The notes under the pieces: generated by a model | Databases searched by the model: none | What the model was told of the DNA's origin: nothing | The model's input: the letters and a program-made list of their open reading frames with translations, nothing else | Assembly (NCBI GenBank): GCA_016191875.1 | Contig: JACPVG010000031.1 | Span: 37,460 to 101,459, forward strand | DNA length: 64,000 nt | Origin: Chloroflexota bacterium | Lineage (GTDB): Bacteria > Chloroflexota > Anaerolineae > Anaerolineales > UBA11579 | Direction of reading: 5' to 3' | Part shown: positions 1-7,588 of the stretch, one piece after another | Layout: each line of letters starts with the position of its first letter | Numbering within the stretch: position 1 is the first letter of the stretch | Made by a program: the position numbers and the translations under genes

Positions 1-698
1 ATCGCGAAGGTTTCTGAGATGCCGACCACGTAGGCCAGCACCTCGCCGTTCGAGTCGGTGACCGGGGCGCTGGTGAAGACACGGAATTTCTTGCTGAGGC
101 GCTCGATGGACTCGGTGATGACCACGCCTTCGATCTCGCCGCTGGGGGTGTCGGAATAGAGCGGCGGTTCGGAGTACAGGGAAAAGGAATTGAGCGGCTG
201 CCCCAGGACGTGCTCCTGGAAGAAGTGGTGTTCGCTCAGGTCCAGTCTTTCCCACTCGCGCAGGGTGGCGATATGGATGTTGCCGGCCGGGTCGATGAGG
301 AAATACTGGTTGAAGGTGGCCGAGGTGATATCAGGATTGAGGGCGTCGAGTGCGGTGAGCGTTTCGGCGCGGGCGGCATCGTGCTCTTCAGAGGTGAAGG
401 GCGCGGTGACCAGGACGCGGACATCGGCGACGAAATTCGAGTCGCGGACGACGTTGCCGAGGCGGGTGTGCTTGTTGCGTAACCATTCGTCGAGGTTGGC
501 GGTCTGGCGTTGTTCAAACAGGCTGAGCTGGGTGGTGATCTGGGAGAGCAGGAGGGTGCGGGCGCGGACGTAGGCGGCGCCGCCCATCAGCAGCATGGGG
601 ATGACGGCGAACGGCACCAGCGTGAGCAGGACGCTCCGCACCAGGCGGCCGCGGAAGCGTTCGCTCAGCGATGCGGTGACCAGCGGTTTTTCTAGCAT
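1..698 (-). CDS. Membrane sensor protein, probable histidine kinase (3' end cut by window edge)
   Basis: The frame begins at an ATG at 698 and runs off the left edge, so only about 232 N-terminal residues are visible. After a short basic N-terminus there is one membrane segment (about residues 19-37, rich in L/V/I/A). An extracytoplasmic stretch follows with the look of a dCache/PAS-like sensor: it contains FLIDPAGNIHIAT, a feature of such domains, and ends near a second strand YVVGISETFA. No kinase core is visible, so 'histidine kinase' is inferred from its position as last gene after two receiver-only regulators transcribed in the same direction (gap 27 nt). It could instead be a chemoreceptor or a GGDEF-type protein. 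Confidence 0.65.
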   Translation of the reverse strand, partial: MLEKPLVTASLSERFRGRLVRSVLLTLVPFAVIPMLLMGGAAYVRARTLLLSQITTQLSLFEQRQTANLDEWLRNKHTRLGNVVRDSNFVADVRVLVTAPFTSEEHDAARAETLTALDALNPDITSATFNQYFLIDPAGNIHIATLREWERLDLSEHHFFQEHVLGQPLNSFSLYSEPPLYSDTPSGEIEGVVITESIERLSKKFRVFTSAPVTDSNGEVLAYVVGISETFA

Positions 699-725
699 AG
701 CGCCACCCGGCGAATCCTTTCCGCT

Positions 726-1154
726 CTACAGTTCCCAGACCGGCTCGCCATCCAGGATGCGGCGAATTTGCTCCGGAAAGCGGTCGGGGTCGAGGGGTTT
801 GCCGATGAAGCCGTCGAAGCCGGCGTCACGGGATTTGTTCAACTGGTCCACACTGGCCTCGGCGGTGACGGCGACGACGCGCGTGTTGCTCAGGCTGGGT
901 GAGGTGCGTATTTTCTTAAGCGCGCCGTAGCCGTCTTCGTAGGGCAGGCGGATATCCATGAGAATCATGTCGAGGCGCGGCAGGGTGTCAGCGTACTCAA
1001 CGACCTCGTAGCCGGAGGTCTTCCATTCGCAGTGGATGCCCATATAGCCGAGCAGACGGGCGATGAGGACGAAGTTGGAAACGTTATCCTCCACGACCAG
1101 GACGGTGGCATCCTTGGGGGAAACGCTTTCCTTGGGGTTGTTGACGTCGACCAT
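726..1154 (-). CDS. Stand-alone response regulator receiver (CheY/DivK-like)
   Basis: A 142-residue single REC domain with no output domain. The acidic pair sits in VLVVEDN, the phosphoacceptor Asp in MILMDIRLP, and the conserved Thr and Lys in VAVTAEA and GFIGKPLD. DivK/CheY-like proteins of this kind pass phosphate between kinases or act by protein contact. The ATG at 1154 has an AAGGAAG ribosome site just upstream. The gene lies 10 nt after the preceding receiver gene and 27 nt before the sensor gene, so the three probably form one operon and phosphorelay. The DNA or protein target is not indicated. Confidence 0.9.
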   Translation of the reverse strand: MVDVNNPKESVSPKDATVLVVEDNVSNFVLIARLLGYMGIHCEWKTSGYEVVEYADTLPRLDMILMDIRLPYEDGYGALKKIRTSPSLSNTRVVAVTAEASVDQLNKSRDAGFDGFIGKPLDPDRFPEQIRRILDGEPVWEL

Positions 1155-1164
1155 CGGGCTTCCT

Positions 1165-1545
1165 TTATTTCTTCAGATAGGATTCGATCTGGCGCGGCAG
1201 AGCGTCCACATCGATGGGTTTCTGGATGTAGCCGTCGCAGCCGGCTTCCAGGCTGCGCTCACGGTCGCCGCGCATCACGTTGGCGGTGAGGGCCAGAATC
1301 GGCACGGCGCTGAGGCGGGGGAGCTGGCGCAGGCGGCTGGTGAGGGTGTAGCCGTCCACGTCCGGCAGGTTGATATCCATGAGGATGAGGTCAAGACGGG
1401 AGCCCTGGGCGGCGGCGAGGGCCTGGTCGGCATTTTCGGCGAACAGGACCTGATAGCCTTCGGCCATCAGGACGCGCTGGATCAGAATCCGGTTTTCGGG
1501 GTTGTCTTCGACGTAGAGGATGGTCGTGCCGTTCTGTTCCAACAT
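1165..1545 (-). CDS. Stand-alone response regulator receiver (CheY/DivK-like)
   Basis: A 126-residue REC-only protein: ILYVEDNPENR carries the acidic pocket, LILMDINLPD the phosphoacceptor Asp, and LALTANVM and GYIQKPID the Thr and Lys switch residues. I chose the ATG at 1545 because TGGAGG lies about nine bases upstream and the receiver fold begins immediately. A longer open frame reaches 1656, but that extension is Arg/Trp-rich and non-domain-like. This is the first gene of the leftward operon with the second receiver and the sensor. Having two receivers next to one sensor suggests a branched or multistep relay; that is inference. Confidence 0.9.
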   Translation of the reverse strand: MLEQNGTTILYVEDNPENRILIQRVLMAEGYQVLFAENADQALAAAQGSRLDLILMDINLPDVDGYTLTSRLRQLPRLSAVPILALTANVMRGDRERSLEAGCDGYIQKPIDVDALPRQIESYLKK

Positions 1546-1898
1546 CCAGCGCTGCCTCCATATTCGCCCGGCGCGGCCCGAGCCGCGCGTTGGAATAAAG
1601 CCAATGCGGGCCTTTTTCCAGGGTTTGGAAGAAAGGCCTTTTAAGAATTCTAGCACCTACGGGGGATTGCCCCGTTACATCTGCGTTGCAATTACTTTGC
1701 CTGCCATCACGAACTTATCAGCGTTGCAAGGTGGGCAGGCTGTGATGAATTTCGCCTTCGTACAATTATACGTTGTTTTCATTAGACAATGTGCTGGCTG
1801 GAACCAAGAATTTTGCAAGGCGGGGGGCGGTGACTGAAAACGCACCGGCGCGCCGTGGCTGTACACGGCGCGCCGGGGAATGTCGTCAACAGGCGGGT
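1546..1898. other. Intergenic stretch: operon leader, promoter and terminator
   Basis: There is no convincing gene. On the minus strand a TATAAT hexamer at 1765-1770 is a likely -10 for the two-component operon (leader about 215 nt), with a weaker TAGAAT at 1647-1652 nearer the start. Base composition is more AT-rich than in the flanking genes. Two 6-bp complements are arranged 1-2-1'-2' (1699-1704 with 1735-1740, and 1705-1710 with 1742-1747), as in a pseudoknot. The right end holds the terminator of the lipoprotein gene. Confidence 0.5.
1845..1876 (-). terminator. Rho-independent terminator of the SH3-like lipoprotein gene
   Basis: A perfect 13-bp inverted repeat (1845-1857 with 1864-1876) has a 6-nt loop and, on the minus strand, is followed by TTTT within a few bases. 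It lies about 22 nt past the stop codon of the leftward lipoprotein gene. Confidence 0.85.
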
Positions 1899-2825
1899 TC
1901 AGGGGTTGAAGTTGATGGCTTGTTTGTAGCAGTCGCCCTTCTGGCCCGGCTCGGTGCAGAGGGTGACGATGATGCGCAGGGCTTCGGTGGCCGGGGTCTG
2001 CACCAGGACGGTGACCCAACCCAACTGGCCGGGGCCGAGACTGGCGTTGCCGCCGCCGCAGGAGTTCTGGCTGGCGCCAAACAGGTTGTTGCTGTCGCGG
2101 TAGCCGACCTGCTTGCTGTCTGAGACGCGGGTGACGGCGATCGAGCCGGATTGGAAGGTCAGCCCGCCGGTGGATTCGACCGGCACGGCAATGAAGTTCC
2201 TGCCGTCGCAATCCACGATGATGGCGCGGCCGGCGCGCAGGCCGGGGGCCTGGGTGGGCGCGGCGGTGTTGGTGGGCAGGCCGGGGGTGGGGGCCAGCGC
2301 CAGCAGGCTGATATCACCGCTGGGGTCGATGTTGCTGGTGACGGCCAGCCAGCATTCGCCGGCGCCGGTCTGGATCTTGACCCAGGAGGAATCGCTGTTG
2401 CGGCCGAGAATCGGATAGGTCTGCCCGGCAGGAAGCAACTGCTTGACCGCCCAGCCGGTGGCCGGGCCGAAGCGGCAGTTCATCTCCGCCAGGGTGATGA
2501 GGGTGAGGTCGGGCGGGCCGGAGTGGCCGACCCCGGCCAGTGTGGGCGGCGGAGTAACGGTGGGGGTGATGAGCGCCTGGGCGGTGGCGGTCTGGTTGGC
2601 GGCGAAGGTGGCAGAGGCGTCGAGGGTGGCCTGGACAGCCAGGGCGAAGGCGTTCTCGGTGGCCTGGGCGACAAGCGTCTCGGCCAGTTGAGCGCCGAGG
2701 GTGCCGGTGGCGGCGGCCTGGATGGTGGCCTCCAGGGCGGCCGGGTCGGGGGCGGCACCGTCGCAGGCAACCAGGAGGAACGCCAGGGTCAGGAGAAGAG
2801 ACGTAAACCTATAGATATTTCGCAT
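1899..2825 (-). CDS. Lipoprotein with SH3-like domain
   Basis: A 308-residue exported lipoprotein. The N-terminal hydrophobic segment ends in the lipobox LLVAC, so Cys about residue 21 would be lipidated and the protein anchored outside the membrane. An Ala/Thr/Gln-rich helical region (about 25-90) follows. Then comes an SH3-like segment (about 105-165) with CRFGPATGWAVKQLLPAG and a WVKIQ strand, as in SH3_3 domains that bind cell-wall peptides. The C-terminal part (about 190-305) is a Cys-containing beta domain I cannot name. An ATG 6 nt further upstream exists, but the AAAGGA site fits the ATG at 2825 with 6-nt spacing. A strong terminator follows the gene. Confidence 0.75.
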   Translation of the reverse strand: MRNIYRFTSLLLTLAFLLVACDGAAPDPAALEATIQAAATGTLGAQLAETLVAQATENAFALAVQATLDASATFAANQTATAQALITPTVTPPPTLAGVGHSGPPDLTLITLAEMNCRFGPATGWAVKQLLPAGQTYPILGRNSDSSWVKIQTGAGECWLAVTSNIDPSGDISLLALAPTPGLPTNTAAPTQAPGLRAGRAIIVDCDGRNFIAVPVESTGGLTFQSGSIAVTRVSDSKQVGYRDSNNLFGASQNSCGGGNASLGPGQLGWVTVLVQTPATEALRIIVTLCTEPGQKGDCYKQAINFNP

Positions 2826-2929
2826 AGCCATTCCTTTCGGCCAGCAGAAACCGCTGACTAGAACGATTCCATTCTAACGCAGGATGGAAAACGACGACGG
2901 CCGGGGAGTTGGCGGGGGCGATTAAAACA

Positions 2930-2998
2930 TGGCGGCTCAACGTGGGACCACCGCCATGCCCTCGTGCGCCCTGTGCGCACTCTAACGTTGAGCCGCCA
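2930..2998. repeat. Nested inverted repeat (cruciform-capable)
   Basis: Perfect 14-bp arms (2930-2943 and 2985-2998) enclose 41 nt. A second hairpin lies inside, with 6-bp arms GTGCGC and GCGCAC around a 5-nt loop. There is no adjacent T-run, so it is unlike the simple terminators in this window. It lies upstream of the leftward lipoprotein gene, about 105 nt from its start. Confidence 0.7.
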
Positions 2999-3104
2999 GT
3001 CAACCAGCCAGATGCTGGCCGGTATTTCTGCTTCACCTTCATAGTAGCAGGAAACGCGGCGCGATTCAAGACGTATTCCTATCCGTATGCTCTGATAAAC
3101 GAAA

Positions 3105-3128
3105 CGCCCGGAAGGAGCGTTCCGGGCG
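3105..3128 (-). terminator. Terminator of the Jag_N-repeat protein gene
   Basis: Arms 3105-3113 and 3120-3128 (9 bp, GC-rich) have a 6-nt loop. On the minus strand they are followed by TTTCGTTTAT, 39 nt past the stop codon. Confidence 0.8.
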
Positions 3129-3166
3129 CGAGCACGAACGGGGTGCGGGGCAAGGCGCGGCTCTGG

Positions 3167-3862
3167 TCAGCGTTGCCAGACCAACATCGGGTCGTGAACG
3201 GAGCCGCTGCTGTGCATGGCGGCTTCGTCCTCCGGGCTGCGGACTGCAAAGTACAGGTCGTATTTGTTGATTCGGGCCGAGATCACTGCTTTTGGCTTGC
3301 GGTGGACGATATCAAATACATTCACGGGATTCAGCTCAACGTCAAACTTGCCCGCCTTGGAGCCGATGCCGAGGAAACCCTTCCTCGGAGGCTGAATCAC
3401 CCGGACTGCTGTGGCGCTGGCATCCACCAACCTGGCTATGTTGAACTGCTTACCGACTTCCTGTTTCAGGCGGCCGTTTGCAAGCCATATCGCTTTCTGT
3501 TCGTCCAAGGCCGAGACCGTGAAGGTTTGGGGCTGCGTAGTGTGCAGGACACGTTTTTCAACGACGATCGACCCCTCTGGCAAAAATGATTTCAGAAACT
3601 CTTCGATGGCTTCCGTGCTCTCGCCAGCGACGGAGAGGGTCTGCGGGTCCGCATTTGAGAGAATTTTTCGGGAGAGAATCTCATAGCCTTCGGGGAGCTG
3701 GGATTTGATCTGTTTCTGGGCCTCTTCGTTCGTATCCGTCTCTGCCGTAATCGTGGTGGCGGGCTGGCGGGCGTATTTGTACAACCGGTTGCAGCCGTCT
3801 TCCCGGCCAAAATCCCCCAGCGTGTTGTACCTCTCGACGAATTCTTTCTCGAACGTGGGCAT
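3167..3862 (-). CDS. Protein with tandem Jag_N-like repeats, function unknown
   Basis: A 231-residue soluble protein without signal or membrane segment. Residues about 35-165 read as three repeats of roughly 40 residues. The first two share LPEG..(I)..(K)(R/K).L and end in DPQTLSV and QPQTFTV. The third ends in RKGFLGIGSKAGKFDVEL, close to the C-terminal signature of the Jag_N domain (GFLGIG-K). Jag_N is normally a single N-terminal module of the KH/R3H protein Jag/KhpB. Here there is no KH or R3H domain, and the last 60 residues are a separate beta-rich tail. Function is not inferable. It is monocistronic, with its own terminator. Confidence 0.65.
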   Translation of the reverse strand: MPTFEKEFVERYNTLGDFGREDGCNRLYKYARQPATTITAETDTNEEAQKQIKSQLPEGYEILSRKILSNADPQTLSVAGESTEAIEEFLKSFLPEGSIVVEKRVLHTTQPQTFTVSALDEQKAIWLANGRLKQEVGKQFNIARLVDASATAVRVIQPPRKGFLGIGSKAGKFDVELNPVNVFDIVHRKPKAVISARINKYDLYFAVRSPEDEAAMHSSGSVHDPMLVWQR

Positions 3863-3913
3863 ATCTCTCCTCGGTTGCCTGGGCGAGATTATTTTCCATT
3901 CCGTCCGAAGGAG

Positions 3914-3985
3914 AGCGGGTGACGGGATTCGAACCCGTGGATGGTAGCTTGGGAAGCTACTGCCTTACCACTTGGCTACACCCGC
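3914..3985 (-). tRNA. tRNA-Gly (anticodon CCC)
   Basis: A 72-nt cloverleaf on the minus strand. The acceptor stem pairs GCGGGTG with CACCCGC and has a U discriminator. The D-loop contains AAGTGGTAA, the anticodon stem pairs GTAGC with GCTAC around loop TTCCCAA (anticodon CCC), and the T-arm holds GGTTCGAATCC. The 3' CCA is not encoded. It reads GGG glycine codons. Confidence 0.97.
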
Positions 3986-3999
3986 GCGGCAGTGGGGGG

Positions 4000-4028
4000 A
4001 TTATAGCGAGGCGCGCGGGGCGTGTCAA
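4000..4028 (-). promoter_or_regulatory. Consensus sigma70 promoter of tRNA-Gly
   Basis: On the minus strand a perfect TTGACA (4023-4028) is separated by 17 nt from a perfect TATAAT (4000-4005). The predicted start is about 7-8 nt before the mature tRNA 5' end. It fits the housekeeping promoter consensus exactly. Confidence 0.93.
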
Positions 4029-4363
4029 GCGGAGGAGGTAATTGACCCCGGAGCGAGGAACTGCGCATCACGGAGTATTTGATGTTTTCAGTGGAAGGAG
4101 AAAGGCGCGCGGGGCGAGGGATGGCCCAAAGGTTGCACATGAACCTTGAGCGCCTTTTCGGCATAATCTTCCAATGCTTTTGTGATGCTGGTGAAAATGC
4201 CCGCATGCTATAATTTTTTCGACTCCCCGCAATTTGCCGGGGATGTTCATCCTGCGCGGTCTGGACGGGCAACAACCGCATTTTCTGAACCGGCCCGCCG
4301 GGGCTGACCAGATGGCTGGCGCAGGTTGAACACCCTCTACTTTTCCGTGTTTCGAGGCCGGAT
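4029..4363. other. Intergenic stretch with promoter of the envelope operon
   Basis: There is no gene I can support. A plus-strand TATAAT lies at 4209-4214, followed by a T-run and a leader of about 140 nt containing a small hairpin (CCCCG/CGGGG, about 4224-4242). A 28-codon ATG frame (4243-4329) lies in the leader without a clear ribosome site. The part 4030-4200 contains only short frames on the minus strand. Confidence 0.5.
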
Positions 4364-6772
4364 TTGGACGCACTGGTTGACCTGATTACCAGCCCGAACG
4401 GCAGCCTGGCTTACCATCTGGTGATCGCATTCACCTTGCTGGGGGCGCTGCAATCCGTGCTGAACCAGACCGATGAACGGGCCGCCGAAGCGCGCGGCCG
4501 GATGGCGTTGGGCCTGGGGGCGCTGCTGGCGCTGCGCGGCGTGCTGTTCTTCAGTTCCGGCCTGGCGATCCAGGGATTGGCCCGGCTGGACCTGCTGCTG
4601 CCGGTCATCGACCGGATGCTGGGCGTGCTGAGCGTGCTGGGGGTGGTGTGGGTGTGGGCGTTCGCGAAATCGAGCCGCGCCGGCGACGCTGCGGCCCTGC
4701 TGGCCGGGGCGGCCATCGCCCTGGCGGGCGCCCTGAGCGCGCTGTATTGGAGCGCCAACGGCCAGGCCGGCGGGCTGAACCTTTCCGGGTTGGGCTTGTT
4801 CTGGGAAGGGCTGGCGCTGGTCCTGGTTATCGGCGGGGAATTGGTGCTGCTGGGGCGGCGGCCGGATAGCTGGGCCACCGGCCTGATGCTCCTGCTGCTG
4901 ATGTTCGGGGGCATACTCATCCAACTGGTAGCGCCCAACCCAGGTGACGTGCCGGCCTATATCCGTATGGCGCAGCTGGCGGCCTTCCCCCTGCTGTTCA
5001 CCCTGCCGCGCCGGCTGGCGCTGCCGAACGCGACTTCGCCCGCCGCTGAGCCTGTAGCGCGCCCGGTTGAGGAGCGCGCCGCCGTGGAGAAGCCGGCTGA
5101 AGATGGTGAAGCCGCGAGTGCGCCGCCGGCCGGGATAGGCGCCGGAGAATTCAGGGCCATCCTGGAACTGGCGGCCACCGACAAACCGGAGGACGTATGC
5201 CGCCTGCTGACGCGCCAGTTGGGGCGCGGGCTGGTAGCGGACATCACCCTGCTGCTCACCCCACCCGACCACACCGGCCAGATCATCGTAATGTGCGGCT
5301 ATGACCTGATCCGCGAAGACTCGATCGGCGGGGCGATGCTGGACCAGAAGGTCATCCCGGGCTACCCGGAAACGATGCAACGCGGCCGCCCGCTGCAGAT
5401 CCCGGATACGAACAAGCTGGACCCGCTGGCGCGGGCCCTGAGCATCAAACAGACCGGCAACCTGCTGGTGTTGCCGCTGGCGAATGACGAGGGCAAGCCG
5501 CTGGCTTCGATCGTGTTGTTCTCGCCGTATTCCAAGCGGGTGTGGACGGCCCAGGATCAACGTTACATCAAAGAAGCCGCCCCGTTCATTTCCCAATTGC
5601 TGCAGAAGACCCAGCGCAGCCTGCGGATGCGCGAAAACCTGCTGGCGGCCGAGTCGCAGATGAAAGAAGCGGCTGAAGCGCGCGAGCAGCTTTCCGAAGA
5701 ACACCGCGCTGCCCTGGCCGAACTGGACGTGCTGCGCGCCGAACTCGAATCCTCCGGGAACAAGGCGGAACTGGCCGCGTTGCAGGAGGAGGTGCACGCG
5801 CTGCGCACCCAGGCCGTCGCGGCGGCTGGCGCAGGCGTGGGCGCGGCTGTGGAAGAGTTCGAGGCGCTGGCGCAGGAAAACGCCCGACTCAAGAAAGACA
5901 TGGAAGCCTTTGAGCGACTGAAGAGCGCCGCCAAGGCCGCGGCCGCCGAGCGCGACCAGCTCAAGGCCAGAGTGAAGGAAATGGGCCAGGCCGCGCCGGT
6001 CGAAGCCGCCGGTCAGGCGGAACCCGGGTTGAGCAGCGAGCAGGCCGAGGTGATCGCTTCCATAGCCCAGGACCTGCGCCAACCGATGTCGTCGATCATC
6101 GGCTACACCGACCTGCTGTTGAGCGAATCGGTTGGCATCCTCGGGGCGCTGCAACGCAAATTCCTCGACCGGGTCAAGGCCTCCACGGAACGTATGAACA
6201 GCCTGGTTGATAACCTGATCCAGATCAGCGCGCTGGACAGCGGCAACGTGCAGATCACGTCTGAGGCTGTGGACCTGACGGCGGTGATCGACCATTCAAT
6301 CGGCGAGACCAGCGGACAGATGCGCGAGAAGAACATCGCCCTGCGGGTGGACCTGGCGGACGACCTGCCGCGCATGCACACCGATAAGGACGCCGTGCAG
6401 CAGATCCTGACCCACCTGCTCAGCAACGCCGGGGCGGCCACGCCGTTGGAGGGCGAGATCGCCCTGCGCGCCCACGTGGACCAACAGAATGGCGGTCCGG
6501 CGAGCGTGCTGGTGGAAGTCGTGGATAGCGGCGAAGGCATCCCGGAAGAGGACATGCCGCGTGTGTTCTCGCGACTGTACCGGGCGGACAATCCGCTCAT
6601 CCAGGGCGTGGGCGATACCGGCGTGGGTCTGTCGATTGCCAAAACACTCACCGAGGCGCTGGGTGGCGAGATCTGGGTGGAGAGCCAGTTGGGCAAGGGC
6701 AGCACCTTCCGGGTGCGCCTGCCGGTGGAAACCCGCGCCGCCAACGGCCAACCCGGCGGAGACGCCACGTGA
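4364..6772 (+). CDS. Membrane GAF/histidine-kinase-like protein lacking the phosphoacceptor His
   Basis: An 802-residue protein starting at TTG 4364, with GAGG 6 nt upstream. Layout: seven or so membrane segments (about 1-215), a Pro/Ala linker, a GAF domain (about 260-415), a coiled coil (about 420-540), a HisKA-like dimerisation helix pair (about 560-625) and a full HATPase_c domain (about 660-790). The ATPase has the N-box, DSGEGIPEEDM and GVGLSIAKTLTEALGG. At the H-box the sequence is SIAQDLRQPM, with Gln about residue 569 where kinases have His. It therefore cannot autophosphorylate there; it may be a pseudokinase, a partner of another kinase, or a sensor controlling downstream envelope proteins. 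It overlaps the LysM gene by 4 nt (GTGA). Confidence 0.85.
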   Translation: MDALVDLITSPNGSLAYHLVIAFTLLGALQSVLNQTDERAAEARGRMALGLGALLALRGVLFFSSGLAIQGLARLDLLLPVIDRMLGVLSVLGVVWVWAFAKSSRAGDAAALLAGAAIALAGALSALYWSANGQAGGLNLSGLGLFWEGLALVLVIGGELVLLGRRPDSWATGLMLLLLMFGGILIQLVAPNPGDVPAYIRMAQLAAFPLLFTLPRRLALPNATSPAAEPVARPVEERAAVEKPAEDGEAASAPPAGIGAGEFRAILELAATDKPEDVCRLLTRQLGRGLVADITLLLTPPDHTGQIIVMCGYDLIREDSIGGAMLDQKVIPGYPETMQRGRPLQIPDTNKLDPLARALSIKQTGNLLVLPLANDEGKPLASIVLFSPYSKRVWTAQDQRYIKEAAPFISQLLQKTQRSLRMRENLLAAESQMKEAAEAREQLSEEHRAALAELDVLRAELESSGNKAELAALQEEVHALRTQAVAAAGAGVGAAVEEFEALAQENARLKKDMEAFERLKSAAKAAAAERDQLKARVKEMGQAAPVEAAGQAEPGLSSEQAEVIASIAQDLRQPMSSIIGYTDLLLSESVGILGALQRKFLDRVKASTERMNSLVDNLIQISALDSGNVQITSEAVDLTAVIDHSIGETSGQMREKNIALRVDLADDLPRMHTDKDAVQQILTHLLSNAGAATPLEGEIALRAHVDQQNGGPASVLVEVVDSGEGIPEEDMPRVFSRLYRADNPLIQGVGDTGVGLSIAKTLTEALGGEIWVESQLGKGSTFRVRLPVETRAANGQPGGDAT

Positions 6773-7587
6773 ATGCCAACCGCCAATTGACGGCTGGCCT
6801 GATCCTTGCATCCCTTGCGTTCGTGCTTACTCTTGGCGGAATCCTGGCGGCCACGGCAGAAAGCGGAAGCCGGCCGCAGGTCCCCCCAGCGACGCCCAGC
6901 CCGACACAGACGCCCGCGCCAGCCGGGCAGGCGGCCACGCCCACCGCGACCGTGAGCGGCCAGACCGCCCCCCCGGCGGCGGCCACGCTCCTGCCCAGCC
7001 GCACCCCGGCGGCGCCGGCCGGCGTCTGCCCCATACCACCCGGGTGGCAGGTCATCGTGGTGGGGGGCGGGGAAAACCTGGCAAGCCTGGCGCTGAAATA
7101 CCAGACCACGCCGGACGCGCTGGCGGCCGGCAACTGCCTGCTCGTCCCGGCGGTGAGCGCCGGCAGCCTGCTGTATGTGCCCAACCTGCCGCCCAGCGCG
7201 ACGTTCACGCCCGTGCCGCAGACGCCATGCGGGCCGCCAGCCAGCTGGGTGCGTTACACCATTCGCACGGGCGACACGCTCTACAGTCTGGGGAGAGCCT
7301 TCGGCGTGAGCGTGGCGCAATTGCAGTTCGCCAACTGCCTGGGCGCATCCACCTATATCCGGGCGGGGGACCTGCTGTGGGTTCCCAATGTGGCGACCAT
7401 CACGCCGACGCGGACGATCACGCCGACGCCCACGCGCACCTTTATGCCTTCGGCCACGCCGACGCGGACGCAGACCTCACCGCCGAGCAGCACGCCGAGC
7501 GCGACTTCTACAGCGACGGACACGCCTTCCCCAACGGTTTCACCGACCTACACGTTTACACCCGATCCTTCTGTTGTTTCTCCTTGA
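6769..7587 (+). CDS. LysM-domain membrane-anchored protein
   Basis: A 272-residue protein with an N-terminal signal anchor (about residues 8-28), a Thr/Pro/Ala-rich linker, and two LysM-type modules. Module 1 is about 85-145 (VIVVGGGENLASLALKYQ...LLYVP) and module 2 about 155-212 (YTIRTGDTLYSLGRAFGV...LLWVPN). A Thr/Ser/Pro-rich tail of about 60 residues follows. LysM binds N-acetylglucosamine polymers, so the protein should sit at the cell surface on peptidoglycan. The GTG start at 6769 overlaps the TGA of the kinase-like gene, and the LCP gene starts one base after its stop, so it is translated within the same operon. Confidence 0.85.
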   Translation: MNANRQLTAGLILASLAFVLTLGGILAATAESGSRPQVPPATPSPTQTPAPAGQAATPTATVSGQTAPPAAATLLPSRTPAAPAGVCPIPPGWQVIVVGGGENLASLALKYQTTPDALAAGNCLLVPAVSAGSLLYVPNLPPSATFTPVPQTPCGPPASWVRYTIRTGDTLYSLGRAFGVSVAQLQFANCLGASTYIRAGDLLWVPNVATITPTRTITPTPTRTFMPSATPTRTQTSPPSSTPSATSTATDTPSPTVSPTYTFTPDPSVVSP

Positions 7588-7588
7588 G

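Larger units (their letters stand above)
2826..3166. other. Intergenic stretch with nested palindrome and terminator
   Basis: There is no gene. It holds a 14-bp inverted repeat with a smaller hairpin inside (see the separate entry) and the terminator of the gene to its right. Both neighbours read leftward, so the promoter of the lipoprotein gene should also lie here, but I see no clear -10/-35 pair. Confidence 0.5.

Noticed and set aside
4030..4200. A possible gene fragment on the minus strand upstream of the tRNA
   Set aside because: Three short frames each look only partly protein-like, with no start signal. They may be a relic but cannot be supported.
4243..4329. A 28-codon frame in the leader of the pseudokinase operon
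   Set aside because: There is no clear ribosome site, no overlap with the downstream start and no coding signal; it may be chance.
4337..6295. A 652-codon open frame antisense to the pseudokinase gene
   Set aside because: It is rich in Gln/Arg/His/Gly with no domain, and mirrors the GC-rich third-position pattern of the real gene on the plus strand.
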